Shown here: one piece after another, positions 1 to 8,845 of the stretch
Numbering within the stretch: the stretch's first letter is position 1
Layout of the letters: the number at the start of each line of letters is the position of its first letter
Origin: Pseudomonas sp. HN11
GTDB taxonomy: Bacteria > Pseudomonadota > Gammaproteobacteria > Pseudomonadales > Pseudomonadaceae
Reading direction: 5' to 3'
Length of the DNA: 64,000 bases
NCBI RefSeq assembly: GCF_021390155.1
Contig: NZ_CP089985.1
Location: 2,615,001-2,679,000 of the forward strand
Made by a program: the position numbers and the translations under genes
Notes under the pieces: generated by a model
Database searches by the model: none
The model's input: only the letters and a program-made list of their open reading frames with translations
Told to the model about the DNA's origin: nothing

Positions 1-2238
1 TTCCCTGTCCTTATCGTGCACCGCGACATCAAGGCCGACACCGTTGCCGGTGACCGGGTCCGAGGCATCGCCCGAGAGCTGGAACAAGAGGGCTTCAGTA
101 TTTTTTCTGCAGTGGATTACGCCGAGGGGCGACTGGTAGCTTCTACCCATCACGGTTTGGCGTGCATGCTGATCGCCGCCGAGGGTGCTGGCGAGAATAC
201 CCACCTGCTGCAAAACATGGTCGAGCTGATCCGACTGGCGCGGCTGCGGGCCCCCAATCTGCCGATCTTTGCCCTGGGCGAGCAGGTCACCCTGGAAAAC
301 GCGCCCGCTGACGCCATGAGCGAACTCAACCAGCTACGCGGCATTCTCTATCTGTTCGAAGACACTGTGCCGTTTCTCGCGCGGCAAGTCGCGCGCGCGG
401 CCCGCACTTATCTGGATGGCCTGTTGCCGCCGTTCTTCAAGGCGCTGGTGCAGCACACCGCCGATTCCAACTATTCCTGGCACACCCCCGGCCACGGCGG
501 TGGCGTGGCCTACCGCAAGAGCCCGGTGGGGCAGGCGTTTCATCAATTCTTTGGGGAAAACACGCTGCGCTCGGACTTGTCTGTATCGGTGCCTGAACTC
601 GGCTCGTTGCTGGATCACACCGGTCCGCTGGCCGAAGCCGAGGCTCGCGCCGCGCGCAACTTTGGCGCTGACTACACCTTTTTCGTCATCAACGGCACCT
701 CCACCGCGAACAAGATCGTCTGGCACTCCATGGTTGGCCGCGATGACCTTGTGCTGGTGGACCGCAATTGCCATAAGTCGGTGTTGCACTCGATCATCAT
801 GACCGGCGCGATCCCGCTGTACCTGTGTCCCGAACGCAACGAACTGGGGATCATCGGCCCGATTCCCTTGAGCGAGTTCAGCCCCGAATCCATCCGCGCC
901 AAGATCGACGCCAGCCCACTGACCCGTGGTCGCCCACCGAAAGTGAAAATGGCAGTGGTCACCAATTCCACTTACGATGGCCTGTGTTACAACGCCGAGC
1001 TGATCAAACAGCAATTGGGCAACAGCGTCGAAGTGCTGCATTTTGACGAAGCCTGGTACGCCTACGCGGCGTTTCATGAGTTCTTCGTCGGTCGCTACGG
1101 CATGGGCACCTCGCGCACGCCAGACAGCCCGCTGGTGTTCACCACTCATTCCACTCACAAGCTGCTGGCTGCCTTCAGTCAGGCTTCGATGATCCATGTA
1201 CAGGACGGCGGCGCACGCCAGTTGGACCGTGACCGTTTCAACGAAGCCTTCATGATGCATATTTCCACGTCGCCGCAATACAGCATCATTGCTTCGCTGG
1301 ATGTCGCATCGGCGATGATGGAAGGCCCGGCCGGGCGTTCGCTGTTGCAGGAAATGTTCGACGAGGCCTTGAGTTTTCGCCGTGCCCTGGCCAATCTGCG
1401 TCAGCATATTGCCGCTGAAGACTGGTGGTTTTCCATCTGGCAGCCGCCATCGGTATCGGGCATCGATCGCGTTGTCACCGCAGATTGGCTATTGCACCCT
1501 CAAGATGACTGGCATGGTTTCGGCGACGTGGCCGAAGACTACGTGCTGCTGGACCCGATCAAAGTGACGTTGGTAATGCCCGGCCTCAATGCCGGCGGCG
1601 CCCTCAGCGATTGCGGGATTCCCGCAGCGGTGGTCAGTAAATTCCTCTGGGAACGCGGCCTGGTGGTGGAAAAAACCGGGCTGTACTCCTTCCTTGTGCT
1701 GTTTTCCATGGGCATCACCAAAGGTAAATGGAGTACCTTGCTCACCGAATTGCTGGAATTCAAGCGCAGCTACGACGCCAATGTCAGCCTGGCCAGTTGT
1801 CTACCATCGGTATTTGCACAGGGACCGGCGCGGTATCAGGGCCTGGGTTTGCGCGACCTGTGCAACCAATTGCACGGCTGTTATCGCAGCAACGCTACCG
1901 CCAAGCACCTCAAGCGTATGTATACGGTTTTGCCGGAAATCGCGATGAAACCGGCCGACGCCTACGACCAATTGGTGAGGGGCGAAGTGGAGGCGGTCTC
2001 CATTGATGCCTTGCCAGGGCGCATCGCAGCAGTGATGCTGGTGCCTTATCCGCCCGGTATTCCATTGATCATGCCGGGCGAGCGCTTTACCGAGTCGACA
2101 CGCTCGATCATCGACTACCTGGCTTTTGCCCGGACGTTCGATAGCAGTTTCCCCGGTTTTGTCGCTGATGTTCATGGGTTGCAACACGAAGATAACGGCA
2201 GTGGTCGTTGTTACACCGTCGATTGCATCAAGGGTTAA
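1..2238 (+). CDS. ldcA: Lysine/ornithine/arginine decarboxylase (LdcA-type), 5' truncated
   Basis: PLP-dependent fold-type I basic amino acid decarboxylase, best matched by Pseudomonas LdcA, which decarboxylates lysine to cadaverine in the arginine/lysine catabolic route. The reading frame is open from the first base (FPVLIVHRDIKADT), so the start lies a few codons off the left edge; a GTG at 16 is an internal codon, not the start. A wing/receiver-like N-terminal domain (about residues 1-130) precedes the PLP core. The PLP lysine is in THSTHKLLAAF (Lys387 counting from the window's first codon), and SWHTPGHGGG marks the core start. The C-terminal domain contains PPGIPLIMPGE. Length is normal for the family (about 750). 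A GNAT gene starts 2 nt after the stop, suggesting co-transcription. Substrate preference (Lys rather than Arg) is inferred from family resemblance. Confidence 0.93.
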   Translation, partial: FPVLIVHRDIKADTVAGDRVRGIARELEQEGFSIFSAVDYAEGRLVASTHHGLACMLIAAEGAGENTHLLQNMVELIRLARLRAPNLPIFALGEQVTLENAPADAMSELNQLRGILYLFEDTVPFLARQVARAARTYLDGLLPPFFKALVQHTADSNYSWHTPGHGGGVAYRKSPVGQAFHQFFGENTLRSDLSVSVPELGSLLDHTGPLAEAEARAARNFGADYTFFVINGTSTANKIVWHSMVGRDDLVLVDRNCHKSVLHSIIMTGAIPLYLCPERNELGIIGPIPLSEFSPESIRAKIDASPLTRGRPPKVKMAVVTNSTYDGLCYNAELIKQQLGNSVEVLHFDEAWYAYAAFHEFFVGRYGMGTSRTPDSPLVFTTHSTHKLLAAFSQASMIHVQDGGARQLDRDRFNEAFMMHISTSPQYSIIASLDVASAMMEGPAGRSLLQEMFDEALSFRRALANLRQHIAAEDWWFSIWQPPSVSGIDRVVTADWLLHPQDDWHGFGDVAEDYVLLDPIKVTLVMPGLNAGGALSDCGIPAAVVSKFLWERGLVVEKTGLYSFLVLFSMGITKGKWSTLLTELLEFKRSYDANVSLASCLPSVFAQGPARYQGLGLRDLCNQLHGCYRSNATAKHLKRMYTVLPEIAMKPADAYDQLVRGEVEAVSIDALPGRIAAVMLVPYPPGIPLIMPGERFTESTRSIIDYLAFARTFDSSFPGFVADVHGLQHEDNGSGRCYTVDCIKG

Positions 2239-2240
2239 GG

Positions 2241-2828
2241 ATGGTTATGCAAGCTGTAATGAACCCGAAGTATCCGGGGCTCAGTGTACGGGTCGCCGAC
2301 GAAGGATTTGATGCCTACGTGTGGGGCAATGACTTCAGCTTTGAGGTCAGTGCCTACGGTGAGCCGCAGATGGGCAAGCGGGTCGATCAATGGCCCGTGG
2401 AGCGCATCTTGCCGTACCGCAAGTGTTATGGCATTGACCCCGAAGAGTTCGCCAGTTTCCGCGATGCGCCCGACAGCGCGATCTTCATGGCTTACCTGGA
2501 CGATCGGCCAGTGGGGCATATCGTGGTCAGCACCAACTGGAATGGCTTTGCCCATGTAGATGAGCTGGCGGTCGTCCTGGCCGCGCGGCGTCATGGGGTG
2601 GCCAAGGCGTTGCTGGATGTGGCGCAGTTCTGGAGCCGCAAGAAGAACCTGCCGGGCATGATGCTGGAAACCCAGAACAACAACCTGGGTGCCTGCCGTT
2701 TGTACGAGCGTTGTGGCTATGTGATGGGCGGCATCGACCACTTGCGCTATCGCGGCATCGACCCGCAAACCCGTGAAGTGGCGATTTTCTGGTATCGGTT
2801 GTTCAAAAGCGAAGTCGACAAGACTTAA
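2241..2828 (+). CDS. GNAT family N-acetyltransferase
   Basis: A 195-residue acetyltransferase of the GNAT fold. The acetyl-CoA pyrophosphate-binding loop is seen in AARRHGVAKALLD, followed by the beta-4/alpha-4 region LETQNNNLGACRLYERCGY, typical of the C-terminal half of GNAT enzymes. The start is ATG 2241 or ATG 2247: an AAGG at about 2237-2240 favours 2247 by spacing, while 2241 keeps the conserved-looking MVMQAVMNPKY start. The gene lies directly behind ldcA in the same direction, so an acceptor that is an amine or amino acid made or imported in the decarboxylase pathway is plausible, but this is inference. It ends by overlapping the 3' end of the convergent LysR gene by 4 nt. Confidence 0.85.
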   Translation: MVMQAVMNPKYPGLSVRVADEGFDAYVWGNDFSFEVSAYGEPQMGKRVDQWPVERILPYRKCYGIDPEEFASFRDAPDSAIFMAYLDDRPVGHIVVSTNWNGFAHVDELAVVLAARRHGVAKALLDVAQFWSRKKNLPGMMLETQNNNLGACRLYERCGYVMGGIDHLRYRGIDPQTREVAIFWYRLFKSEVDKT

Positions 2829-3718
2829 CCCGCCAACAGGCCCTCGGCCTTCTGCGTCACAATCTCCAGCAGCGCATTCAGCGCCGGCGAGGTCACGCCG
2901 TCCTTGAGGGTCAGCGCGTACAGGTTGACCATGATCGGAGGCGACACCGGGCATGCATCCAGCCCGGCTTCCCGCGCGCCGTACGCGGTGAAGGGGTCGA
3001 CCACCGCCAGGCCTTCGCCGGCTTCCACCATGCTGCGCATCATCTGGTAAGTCTGGACACGCGTCTGCACCACCGGCAGCGGGCGCAAGGCTTGCAGCTT
3101 GGCGTCAAGCAAGCGGCTGAGCGGGTCCTGGCCTTCCAGCCCGATCATCGATTGCCCAGCCAGGTCCTGTAATGCAATGTACTTTTGCTTGGGCTTGAGC
3201 CAGCCATGGGGGGCGAGCAATTGCAGTTTGCCCTGTGCGAGTACGCTGCTATGGAGCTGTGGATGTTCCGGGTCATGCAGGCTCAGACCCACGTCGGCTT
3301 CGTGCAACAGCAAACTTCTGACGATCTCCCGAGTCGGCTGGCTCGACAGGTTGCACGGCGTATCCTGGAAGCGCCTGCGCAGCACCGCAATGCTTTGCGG
3401 CAGCAACTGGTTGGCGAGGGGCGGCGTGCAGAGGGCGCGCAGGGTCGGGGCGTGATGGTGTTTCAGGCGGCTGGCCAGGCGTTGAACCGGTTCCAGCGCC
3501 TCATATACGTGGGCGATTTCGGCCTGCAGCTCAAGGGTTTCGCGAGTTGCCTGCAAGCGTCCACGTACACTGGCGAACAGCATAAACCCCAATTGCGCCT
3601 CGGCTTCCTTGAGCGCCGCATCCACATCGCCCAGGGGAAGTTGCAACCATTCGGCGGCCAAGCCTGGATGTCCGGTCTGCAAGATGGCCTGAATCACTTC
3701 GATATGACGTAAACGCAT
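2825..3718 (-). CDS. LysR-family transcriptional regulator
   Basis: A 297-residue LysR-type regulator. The N-terminal winged helix-turn-helix starts MRLRHIEVIQAILQTG and continues through a divergent recognition region (AAEWLQLPLGDVDAALKEAEAQLG) to LFASVRGRLQATRET. The remaining 200 residues form the periplasmic-binding-like effector domain, with a recognisable LLLHEADVGLSLHD stretch. The usual S/T-rich recognition helix is poorly conserved, so DNA specificity may be unusual. It faces the hypothetical gene at 3828 divergently and converges on the GNAT gene. The target is unknown; the divergent gene is the default candidate. Confidence 0.85.
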   Translation of the reverse strand: MRLRHIEVIQAILQTGHPGLAAEWLQLPLGDVDAALKEAEAQLGFMLFASVRGRLQATRETLELQAEIAHVYEALEPVQRLASRLKHHHAPTLRALCTPPLANQLLPQSIAVLRRRFQDTPCNLSSQPTREIVRSLLLHEADVGLSLHDPEHPQLHSSVLAQGKLQLLAPHGWLKPKQKYIALQDLAGQSMIGLEGQDPLSRLLDAKLQALRPLPVVQTRVQTYQMMRSMVEAGEGLAVVDPFTAYGAREAGLDACPVSPPIMVNLYALTLKDGVTSPALNALLEIVTQKAEGLLAG

Positions 3719-3827
3719 CGCCGGAGTCTATGTGCAGCGGGCCCGGTATTCAATAGAATGGCTGCGCTGATCATCAACGACCAAAGCCGGCTAACGGCAT
3801 TAACAACAAAAACAGGTCTGGTCTCAT

Positions 3828-4172
3828 ATGCGTTTATCCCCGAAATTCCTCGGGGTAACGGCCAAACAACTGCTGATGCTGGTGAGCGTCGGTTGCGTGG
3901 CTGCTTATCTCCTCGACACTCAAAGCGAAACCCCGCCGGAAAACCTGGCACTCGAAGCCTTTATCCGCTCCCAGGAGCAGGTGGTCGAACAGGTCGGCCC
4001 GGTGCTGGGCATGGAATTGGTCAGGCAGGTGGTCGCGCATCCGGGCTACAACTCGGTGGGCTACCAGCGTTCGATGTATGCCGTTGAAGGCGAGCGGGGG
4101 CGGTTGATGGTGACACTGAAGAGTGTGAAGGGAGAGCAGGGCATCGAGGTCACGGAGATCCGCCGCCCGTGA
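3828..4172 (+). CDS. Hypothetical protein with N-terminal membrane anchor
   Basis: A 114-residue protein with one hydrophobic N-terminal segment (about residues 13-28, LLMLVSVGCVAAYLL), then a short acidic linker and a soluble domain of about 75 residues with predicted alpha-beta character (LEAFIRSQEQVVEQVGPVLG... MVTLKSVKGEQGIEVTEI). This layout fits a small inner-membrane protein with a periplasmic domain, or an uncleaved signal anchor. I do not recognise the family. The ribosome-binding site is weak. It is divergent from the LysR gene across about 110 bp, which may hold the operator for both. Confidence 0.7.
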   Translation: MRLSPKFLGVTAKQLLMLVSVGCVAAYLLDTQSETPPENLALEAFIRSQEQVVEQVGPVLGMELVRQVVAHPGYNSVGYQRSMYAVEGERGRLMVTLKSVKGEQGIEVTEIRRP

Positions 4173-4233
4173 TCACCCCAGCCCAGTCAATGCCGTCAAT
4201 GGCCAGGACTGAGCAGGTCGATAGGGCGAGATC

Positions 4234-4470
4234 TTATGAGGCGAGGGTGGTTTGCGATTCGCGCACAAGAATAGTGCCTGATTGGATCAACTTGAATTCG
4301 TCGCCTTCCAGTTTCTCTACACGATCGCCAATGGCCAACTTGTAGGTGGTGGTAGGTGCCGAGCCAGCCAGGTCGCCTTGCGCCGGGTCTGATTCCTGGA
4401 ACTCATGCACCGAATACACGCGTCCTTCTGCGTCTCTGGCATGAAACTGTCCGACTAATACTGCTGCCAT
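4234..4470 (-). CDS. Small hypothetical protein
   Basis: A 78-residue soluble protein beginning MAAVLVGQFHARDAEG. The frame stays open upstream to 4524, but ATG 4470 is preferred because AGAGG lies 10 to 14 nt upstream and the upstream extension looks like non-coding sequence. The protein is mostly beta-like: an initial strand, a YSVHEFQE segment, then a KLAIGDRVEKLEGDEFKLIQSGTIL segment that resembles a short SH3-like or barrel fold. No family was recognised. Adjacent genes run the opposite way, so it is probably monocistronic. Confidence 0.65.
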   Translation of the reverse strand: MAAVLVGQFHARDAEGRVYSVHEFQESDPAQGDLAGSAPTTTYKLAIGDRVEKLEGDEFKLIQSGTILVRESQTTLAS

Positions 4471-4697
4471 CTGTTTAGAACCTCTGGAGATAAACACTCG
4501 ATTTGCGGTTCTGTAGACCGTCATGGAGCGGGGTAGTTTACTTACGGAATAAAAATACTATTCGCTGATATTTTCGGATGTTTCCTATCTGTCGTAGTGC
4601 CAGGTAAACCCTCGGAGGAATTTCAAAACCTTCTGGTGAACATGCCGCGAAGGCTCTATAACTACAGGCTCCTTTAATCAGACGTCGGGAAACCCCA

Positions 4698-5255
4698 ATG
4701 AGCAAGGTCTACACGGTAGCCGTCATAGTCGGTAGCTTGAGAAAAGACTCGATCAACCGCAAGGTCGCCCTGGCATTGGCCGACCTGGCCCCTGCCAACC
4801 TGAAGTTGAACATTGTGGAAATTGGCGATTTGCCGCTCTACAACGAAGACATTGACGGTGCGTCACCGCCGGCAGCCTACAGTACTTTCCGCCAACAGGT
4901 GAGCTCATCCGACGCGGTGCTGTTCGTGACCCCGGAATACAACCGCTCCGTGCCCGCCCCGTTGAAGAATGCCATTGACGTAGGTTCGCGGCCTTATGGG
5001 CAGAGTGCCTGGGGTGGCAAGCCGGGCGCGATCATCAGTGTGTCGCCGGGTGCAATTGGTGGGTTTGGCGCCAACCATCACCTGCGTCAGTCCCTGGTGT
5101 TCCTCGATGTGTGGTGCATGCAACAGCCGGAGGCTTATCTGGGCGGTGCGGGGAGTGTGTTCGATGACGCAGGGAAGGTGTCGGAAAAGACCAAGCCGTT
5201 TCTGCAAGCGTTTATCGATGCCTACGGTAAATGGGTGGAAAAACAGCACGCTTGA
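4698..5255 (+). CDS. NADPH-dependent FMN reductase (ChrR/YieF type)
   Basis: A 185-residue flavodoxin-like quinone/chromate reductase. The FMN phosphate loop GSLRKDSINR (residues 12-21) and the isoalloxazine-contacting motif TPEYNRSVPAPLKNAID are both present, as in ChrR, YieF and ArsH relatives. These enzymes reduce quinones with NAD(P)H by two-electron transfer and incidentally reduce chromate. ATG 4698 is the only sensible start. The gene is monocistronic, with a REP-like palindrome immediately after its stop separating it from the convergent poxB. The physiological acceptor is not evident from the sequence. Confidence 0.88.
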   Translation: MSKVYTVAVIVGSLRKDSINRKVALALADLAPANLKLNIVEIGDLPLYNEDIDGASPPAAYSTFRQQVSSSDAVLFVTPEYNRSVPAPLKNAIDVGSRPYGQSAWGGKPGAIISVSPGAIGGFGANHHLRQSLVFLDVWCMQQPEAYLGGAGSVFDDAGKVSEKTKPFLQAFIDAYGKWVEKQHA

Positions 5256-5274
5256 TTTGGCTATGAGATCAAAA

Positions 5275-5296
5275 TGTGGGAGCGCCCGCTCCCACA
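5275..5296. repeat. REP-like palindrome
   Basis: TGTGGGAGCG and CGCTCCCACA form a perfect 10-bp inverted repeat around a 2-nt CC centre. The GTGGGAGCG arm is characteristic of REP sequences scattered through P. fluorescens-group intergenic regions. It lies between two convergent genes, a typical place, and could also act as a shared transcript end. Confidence 0.75.
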
Positions 5297-5302
5297 CTGG
5301 GT

Positions 5303-7027
5303 TCAGCGTAGCCAGTTAGTCCGCGCCAACTCGATTACTTCATCGCCACGGCCACTCATCACCGCCTTGAGCATATAGAGGCTGAAACCCTTGGCCTGTT
5401 CCAACTTGATGGTCGGCGGCATCACCAACTCCTGGGTCGCGGTGACCACATCCACCAGCACCGGGCCGTCATGGGCCAGGGCGCGGCGCAGGGCCGGTTC
5501 CAGGTCTTCGGATTGCTCCACGCGGATGCCGAGGATGCCCATGGCGTTGGACATGGCGGCGAAGTCCGGGTTTTTCAGTTCGGTGCCGGCATCCAGGTAG
5601 CCCGCAGCCTTCATTTCCATGGCGACGAACCCCAGGGACGAGTTATCGAACACGATGACCTTCACCGGTAGTTTCAATTGTGCCAGCGAGATGAAGTCTC
5701 CCATCAGCATGGCGAAACCACCGTCGCCGGACATCGAGATCACCTGCCGATCCGGGAAGGCTGCCTGCGCACCAATGGCCTGTGGCATGGCATTGGCCAT
5801 AGAACCGTGGTTGAACGAACCGATCAGGCGACGCTTGCCATTCATCTTCAAATAGCGCGCAGCCCATACGGTGGGTGAGCCGACATCCGCAGTGAAGATC
5901 GCGTCGTCATCCGCCAGTTCACTGAGCAAACGTGCCACGTATTGCGGGTGAATCGGCCGATTGGCTTTCGACGGTTGAGCAAGGTCGTCCAGCCCCTGAC
6001 GGGCTTTCTCATAATGTTTCAATGAGGTTTCGAGGAAGCTGCGATCAGTCTTGCGCGTTAAGCGTGGCAGCAGTGCGCCGATGGTTTCGCTGACGTCGGC
6101 GGCGATGCCCAAGTCCAGCGTGGCGCGGCGGCCGAGCGCGTCTGGGTTGCGGTCGACCTGGATGATCTTGGCGTCAGTGGGGTAGAACTGGCGGTAGGGG
6201 AAGTCGGTGCCGAGCATGATCAACGTGTCGCAGTCGAGCATGGCGTGGTAACCGGAACTGAAGCCGATCAGTCCCGTCATGCCGACGTCGAACGGGTTAT
6301 CCCATTCCACATGTTCTTTGCCGCGCAGGGCGTGTACCACGGGAGCGCCGAGGGCGTCGGCCAGGGCGACTACTTGATCATGGGCGCCAGCGCAGCCGCT
6401 GCCGCACAGCAGGGTGACTTTCTGGCTGTTTTCCAGGATATCGGTGAGGCGTTGCAGGTCTGGTTCCGCAGGCAGCGTGCGCGGCGCGTGCAGGGCCGGC
6501 CACGGCTTGAGTTTGTCTTCCACTTCCAGCAGCGATACGTCGCCCGGAATCACCACCACTGCAACGCCGCGATTGAGGATCGCTGAACGCATGGCACGGT
6601 GCAGCACGTGGGGCATTTGCTCGGGGTTGGTGACCAGTTCGATAAAGTGGCTGCACTCCTTGAACAGCTCCTGGGGATGGGTTTCCTGGAAGTAGTTCAG
6701 GCCGATCTCCGAGGACGGGATCTGCGCGGCAATCGCCAGCACCGGCACATGGTTGCGATGGCAGTCGAACAGCCCATTGATCAAGTGCAGGTTGCCCGGA
6801 CCGCAGCTGCCGGCACACACCGTCAGCTCACCCGTGGCCGCCGCTTCTGCACCGGCGGCAAAGGCGGCCACTTCTTCGTGGCGCACATGCATCCACTCGA
6901 TGCTGTCCATGGTGCGCAAGGCGTCGGTGAGCCCGTTGAGGCTGTCGCCGGTCAGGCCCCAGATGCGCTTGATACCCGCCTGTTCAAGGGTGGTCGCCAA
7001 TTGCTGGGCCAGGTTGATTTTCGCCAT
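5303..7027 (-). CDS. poxB: Pyruvate dehydrogenase (quinone)/pyruvate oxidase, thiamine-dependent
   Basis: A 574-residue member of the acetolactate synthase/pyruvate oxidase family, best matching ubiquinone-dependent pyruvate dehydrogenase PoxB (pyruvate to acetate plus CO2, electrons to quinone at the membrane). The N-terminal TPP Pyr domain carries the catalytic glutamate in [14 protein letters not shown]. The central FAD-binding domain and the C-terminal TPP-binding motif ([13 protein letters not shown] to VFDNSSLG) are intact. The start is ATG 7027, preceded by GGAG at 7 nt spacing; the frame's upstream TTG overlaps that site and is rejected. It stands alone on this strand, 77 nt from the OYE gene that reads toward it from the right. 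Confidence 0.88.
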   Translation of the reverse strand: MAKINLAQQLATTLEQAGIKRIWGLTGDSLNGLTDALRTMDSIEWMHVRHEEVAAFAAGAEAAATGELTVCAGSCGPGNLHLINGLFDCHRNHVPVLAIAAQIPSSEIGLNYFQETHPQELFKECSHFIELVTNPEQMPHVLHRAMRSAILNRGVAVVVIPGDVSLLEVEDKLKPWPALHAPRTLPAEPDLQRLTDILENSQKVTLLCGSGCAGAHDQVVALADALGAPVVHALRGKEHVEWDNPFDVGMTGLIGFSSGYHAMLDCDTLIMLGTDFPYRQFYPTDAKIIQVDRNPDALGRRATLDLGIAADVSETIGALLPRLTRKTDRSFLETSLKHYEKARQGLDDLAQPSKANRPIHPQYVARLLSELADDDAIFTADVGSPTVWAARYLKMNGKRRLIGSFNHGSMANAMPQAIGAQAAFPDRQVISMSGDGGFAMLMGDFISLAQLKLPVKVIVFDNSSLGFVAMEMKAAGYLDAGTELKNPDFAAMSNAMGILGIRVEQSEDLEPALRRALAHDGPVLVDVVTATQELVMPPTIKLEQAKGFSLYMLKAVMSGRGDEVIELARTNWLR

Positions 7028-7104
7028 GAAGAACTCCAATCGTCAGTGAGGTTAAAAACTGCTGATCAATAGGGGACAGCTTGATCACGGCGGATGTTCA
7101 CCCT

Positions 7105-8337
7105 TTAACGTGAAGATTGCGTCATGGCCGCCCGGTATTGTCGGGTGCGCCGCGCCAGAAACCACTGGTCACGCACCAACGCCATGCATGGCGTGACGTT
7201 GGCCTTGGGCGAATGACCGCGGCTGAGGCGGCGCATCTGATAGCGCACCACCGCGAGGATGGCCAGAGACGCCAGAGGCTTGCGCTTCCAGTCGATGGGT
7301 TTGAGTTGCGGGTTGGGGTCGCGGCCTTCGCGCCAGTGTTGGATCAATTGCGGCTCCAGCGTCAGGGCGGTGGCGATCCCGGCCATGGCGACGCCACTGT
7401 CCAGCACCTGTTGCACGATAGGCAGGCGACGAATACCGCCGGTGACCATCACCGGCATTTTGGCGATGGTCGCCAGTTGACTGGCGAACTCCAGGAAGTA
7501 CGCCTCACGCGCCAGGGTGCGGCCGTCACGCGCTTCGCCTTGCATGGCCGGTGCTTCGTAACTGCCGCCGGATAACTCCAGCAGGTCGATGGACAGTGGG
7601 TTGAGCATTTCGACCACGGCGCGTGCGTCGGCCTCTGCAAAGCCGCCACGCTGGAAGTCGGCGGAGTTGAGTTTGACCGCAACGCAAAACGACGGGCTGA
7701 CATTGGCGCGCACCGCACGGATCACTTCCAGCAACAGGCGCGCGCGGTTCTCCAGCGAGCCGCCCCAGCGGTCGGTACGTTGGTTGCTCAGCGGCGACAG
7801 GAACTGACTGAGCAAGTAGCCGTGGGCGCCATGGATCTGCACGCCGGTAAACCCGGCTTTCTCGGCCAGGCGTGCGCTGGTGGCGAAGCGCTGGATCACG
7901 TCCTGGATATCGTCCTCGGTCATGGCCTTGGGGGTGGCAAACATCTTCGAGAAACCGCCCAGGTCGAGCGCGACGGCGGACGGTGCAAGCGCTTGCTGAC
8001 GCAGGTTTGCCGGCGTTTGGCGCCCTGGGTGGCTGAGTTGTACCCAAAAGTGCACGCCGTTGCTGCGGGCGACGTCGGCCCACTCGCGAAAGCTCGCCAG
8101 CTGCTGCTCGTCTTCAAGGGCCACGCCACCGGGGCCGGTCATGGCGCGGCGGTCGATCATCACGTTGCCGGTGATCAACACGCCTGGCTTACCGTCGGCC
8201 CAGGTTTTGTACAGTTGCTTCAATGCGCGAGAGGGTGCTTGCCGAGCATCTGCCATATTCTCTTCCATCGCCGCCTTGGCGATACGGTTTGAGAGGACTT
8301 GGCCATTGGGCAGTTGCAGGGCTTCAAAGGGTGACAT
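7105..8337 (-). CDS. NADH:flavin oxidoreductase (Old Yellow Enzyme family)
   Basis: A 410-residue FMN-dependent TIM-barrel ene-reductase. It shows the OYE substrate/FMN motif GVQIHGAHGYLLSQFLSP followed by RTDRWGGSLENRARLLLEV, and the N-terminal VLSNRIAKAAMEENMAD. Such enzymes reduce activated C=C bonds of unsaturated carbonyls. The start is ATG 8337, with GGAGT upstream; the longer frame to 8430 runs through the regulatory palindrome and is rejected. It is divergent from a MerR-type regulator, whose likely operator is the 16-bp palindrome at 8375-8390, so electrophile- or redox-responsive control is probable. Confidence 0.88.
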   Translation of the reverse strand: MSPFEALQLPNGQVLSNRIAKAAMEENMADARQAPSRALKQLYKTWADGKPGVLITGNVMIDRRAMTGPGGVALEDEQQLASFREWADVARSNGVHFWVQLSHPGRQTPANLRQQALAPSAVALDLGGFSKMFATPKAMTEDDIQDVIQRFATSARLAEKAGFTGVQIHGAHGYLLSQFLSPLSNQRTDRWGGSLENRARLLLEVIRAVRANVSPSFCVAVKLNSADFQRGGFAEADARAVVEMLNPLSIDLLELSGGSYEAPAMQGEARDGRTLAREAYFLEFASQLATIAKMPVMVTGGIRRLPIVQQVLDSGVAMAGIATALTLEPQLIQHWREGRDPNPQLKPIDWKRKPLASLAILAVVRYQMRRLSRGHSPKANVTPCMALVRDQWFLARRTRQYRAAMTQSSR

Positions 8338-8374
8338 GGGTTGACTCCTGAGCGGGGGAGGCCTCAGGCTAAGC

Positions 8375-8390
8375 TTAAAGTTAACTTTAA
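8375..8390. promoter_or_regulatory. Palindromic MerR-type operator between OYE and merR-family genes
   Basis: TTAAAGTTAACTTTAA is a perfect 16-bp palindrome midway between the divergent starts at 8337 and 8409. MerR-family proteins bind such dyads inside promoters with extended spacers. Position and symmetry support this; binding is inferred. Confidence 0.65.
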
Positions 8391-8408
8391 TGTCAAGCAG
8401 GTGCTGTG

Positions 8409-8807
8409 ATGAACATTGGTGAGCTGGCAAAACAGAGTGGGCTGGCGGCGTCGCGGATCCGCTTTTATGAAGCCCAAGGGCTGATCAGTCAGGTGGGGCG
8501 CCAGTCCAACGGTTACCGGCATTATGCCCCGCAAGCCTTGCAGACGCTGCAACTGATCCAGAGCGCGCAACAGGCAGGCTTTACCTTGCAGGAGCTCAAG
8601 GCGCTGATGCCGGCGCCGGGAGAACACAAGCGCGAAGAGTTGATCGAGGCGCTGGAGCGTAAGGTTGCGCAGATCGAAGAGATGCAGGCGCAACTGTCCC
8701 ACAGCAAGGCGCAATTACTGGGGGTGATCGAAGCGGTACGGGCGCAGCCGGAAGGTGTGCCGTGTCAGATGACAGTTGCGAGCCTTAAGCTGCAAGCCAC
8801 AAGTTAA
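8409..8807 (+). CDS. MerR-family transcriptional regulator
   Basis: A 132-residue regulator beginning MNIGELAKQSGLAASRIRFYE, the signature MerR winged helix-turn-helix, followed by GLISQVGRQSNGYRHY and a long dimerising coiled coil (about residues 70-115). ATG 8409 is chosen; a GTG immediately before it at 8406 is possible. The effector region is short and has only one cysteine (in VPCQMTV), so it is not a classic metal sensor and may sense oxidants or electrophiles. It is divergent from the OYE gene and probably controls it. Its last eight codons lie inside an inverted repeat (8784-8829), so the C-terminus may have been replaced by repeat sequence. Confidence 0.88.
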   Translation: MNIGELAKQSGLAASRIRFYEAQGLISQVGRQSNGYRHYAPQALQTLQLIQSAQQAGFTLQELKALMPAPGEHKREELIEALERKVAQIEEMQAQLSHSKAQLLGVIEAVRAQPEGVPCQMTVASLKLQATS

Positions 8808-8829
8808 ACGCGTGAACTTGCAGCTTAAG
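8784..8829. repeat. Inverted repeat overlapping the 3' end of the merR-family gene
   Basis: CTTAAGCTGCAAG (8784-8796) and its exact reverse complement (8817-8829) form a 13-bp stem with a 20-nt loop. The left arm encodes the final residues of the MerR-type protein. It lies between two convergent genes and may end both transcripts. The AAGCTGCAAG core resembles dispersed Pseudomonas intergenic repeats. Confidence 0.7.
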
Positions 8830-8845
8830 ACTCCTAGCTCGTCAC

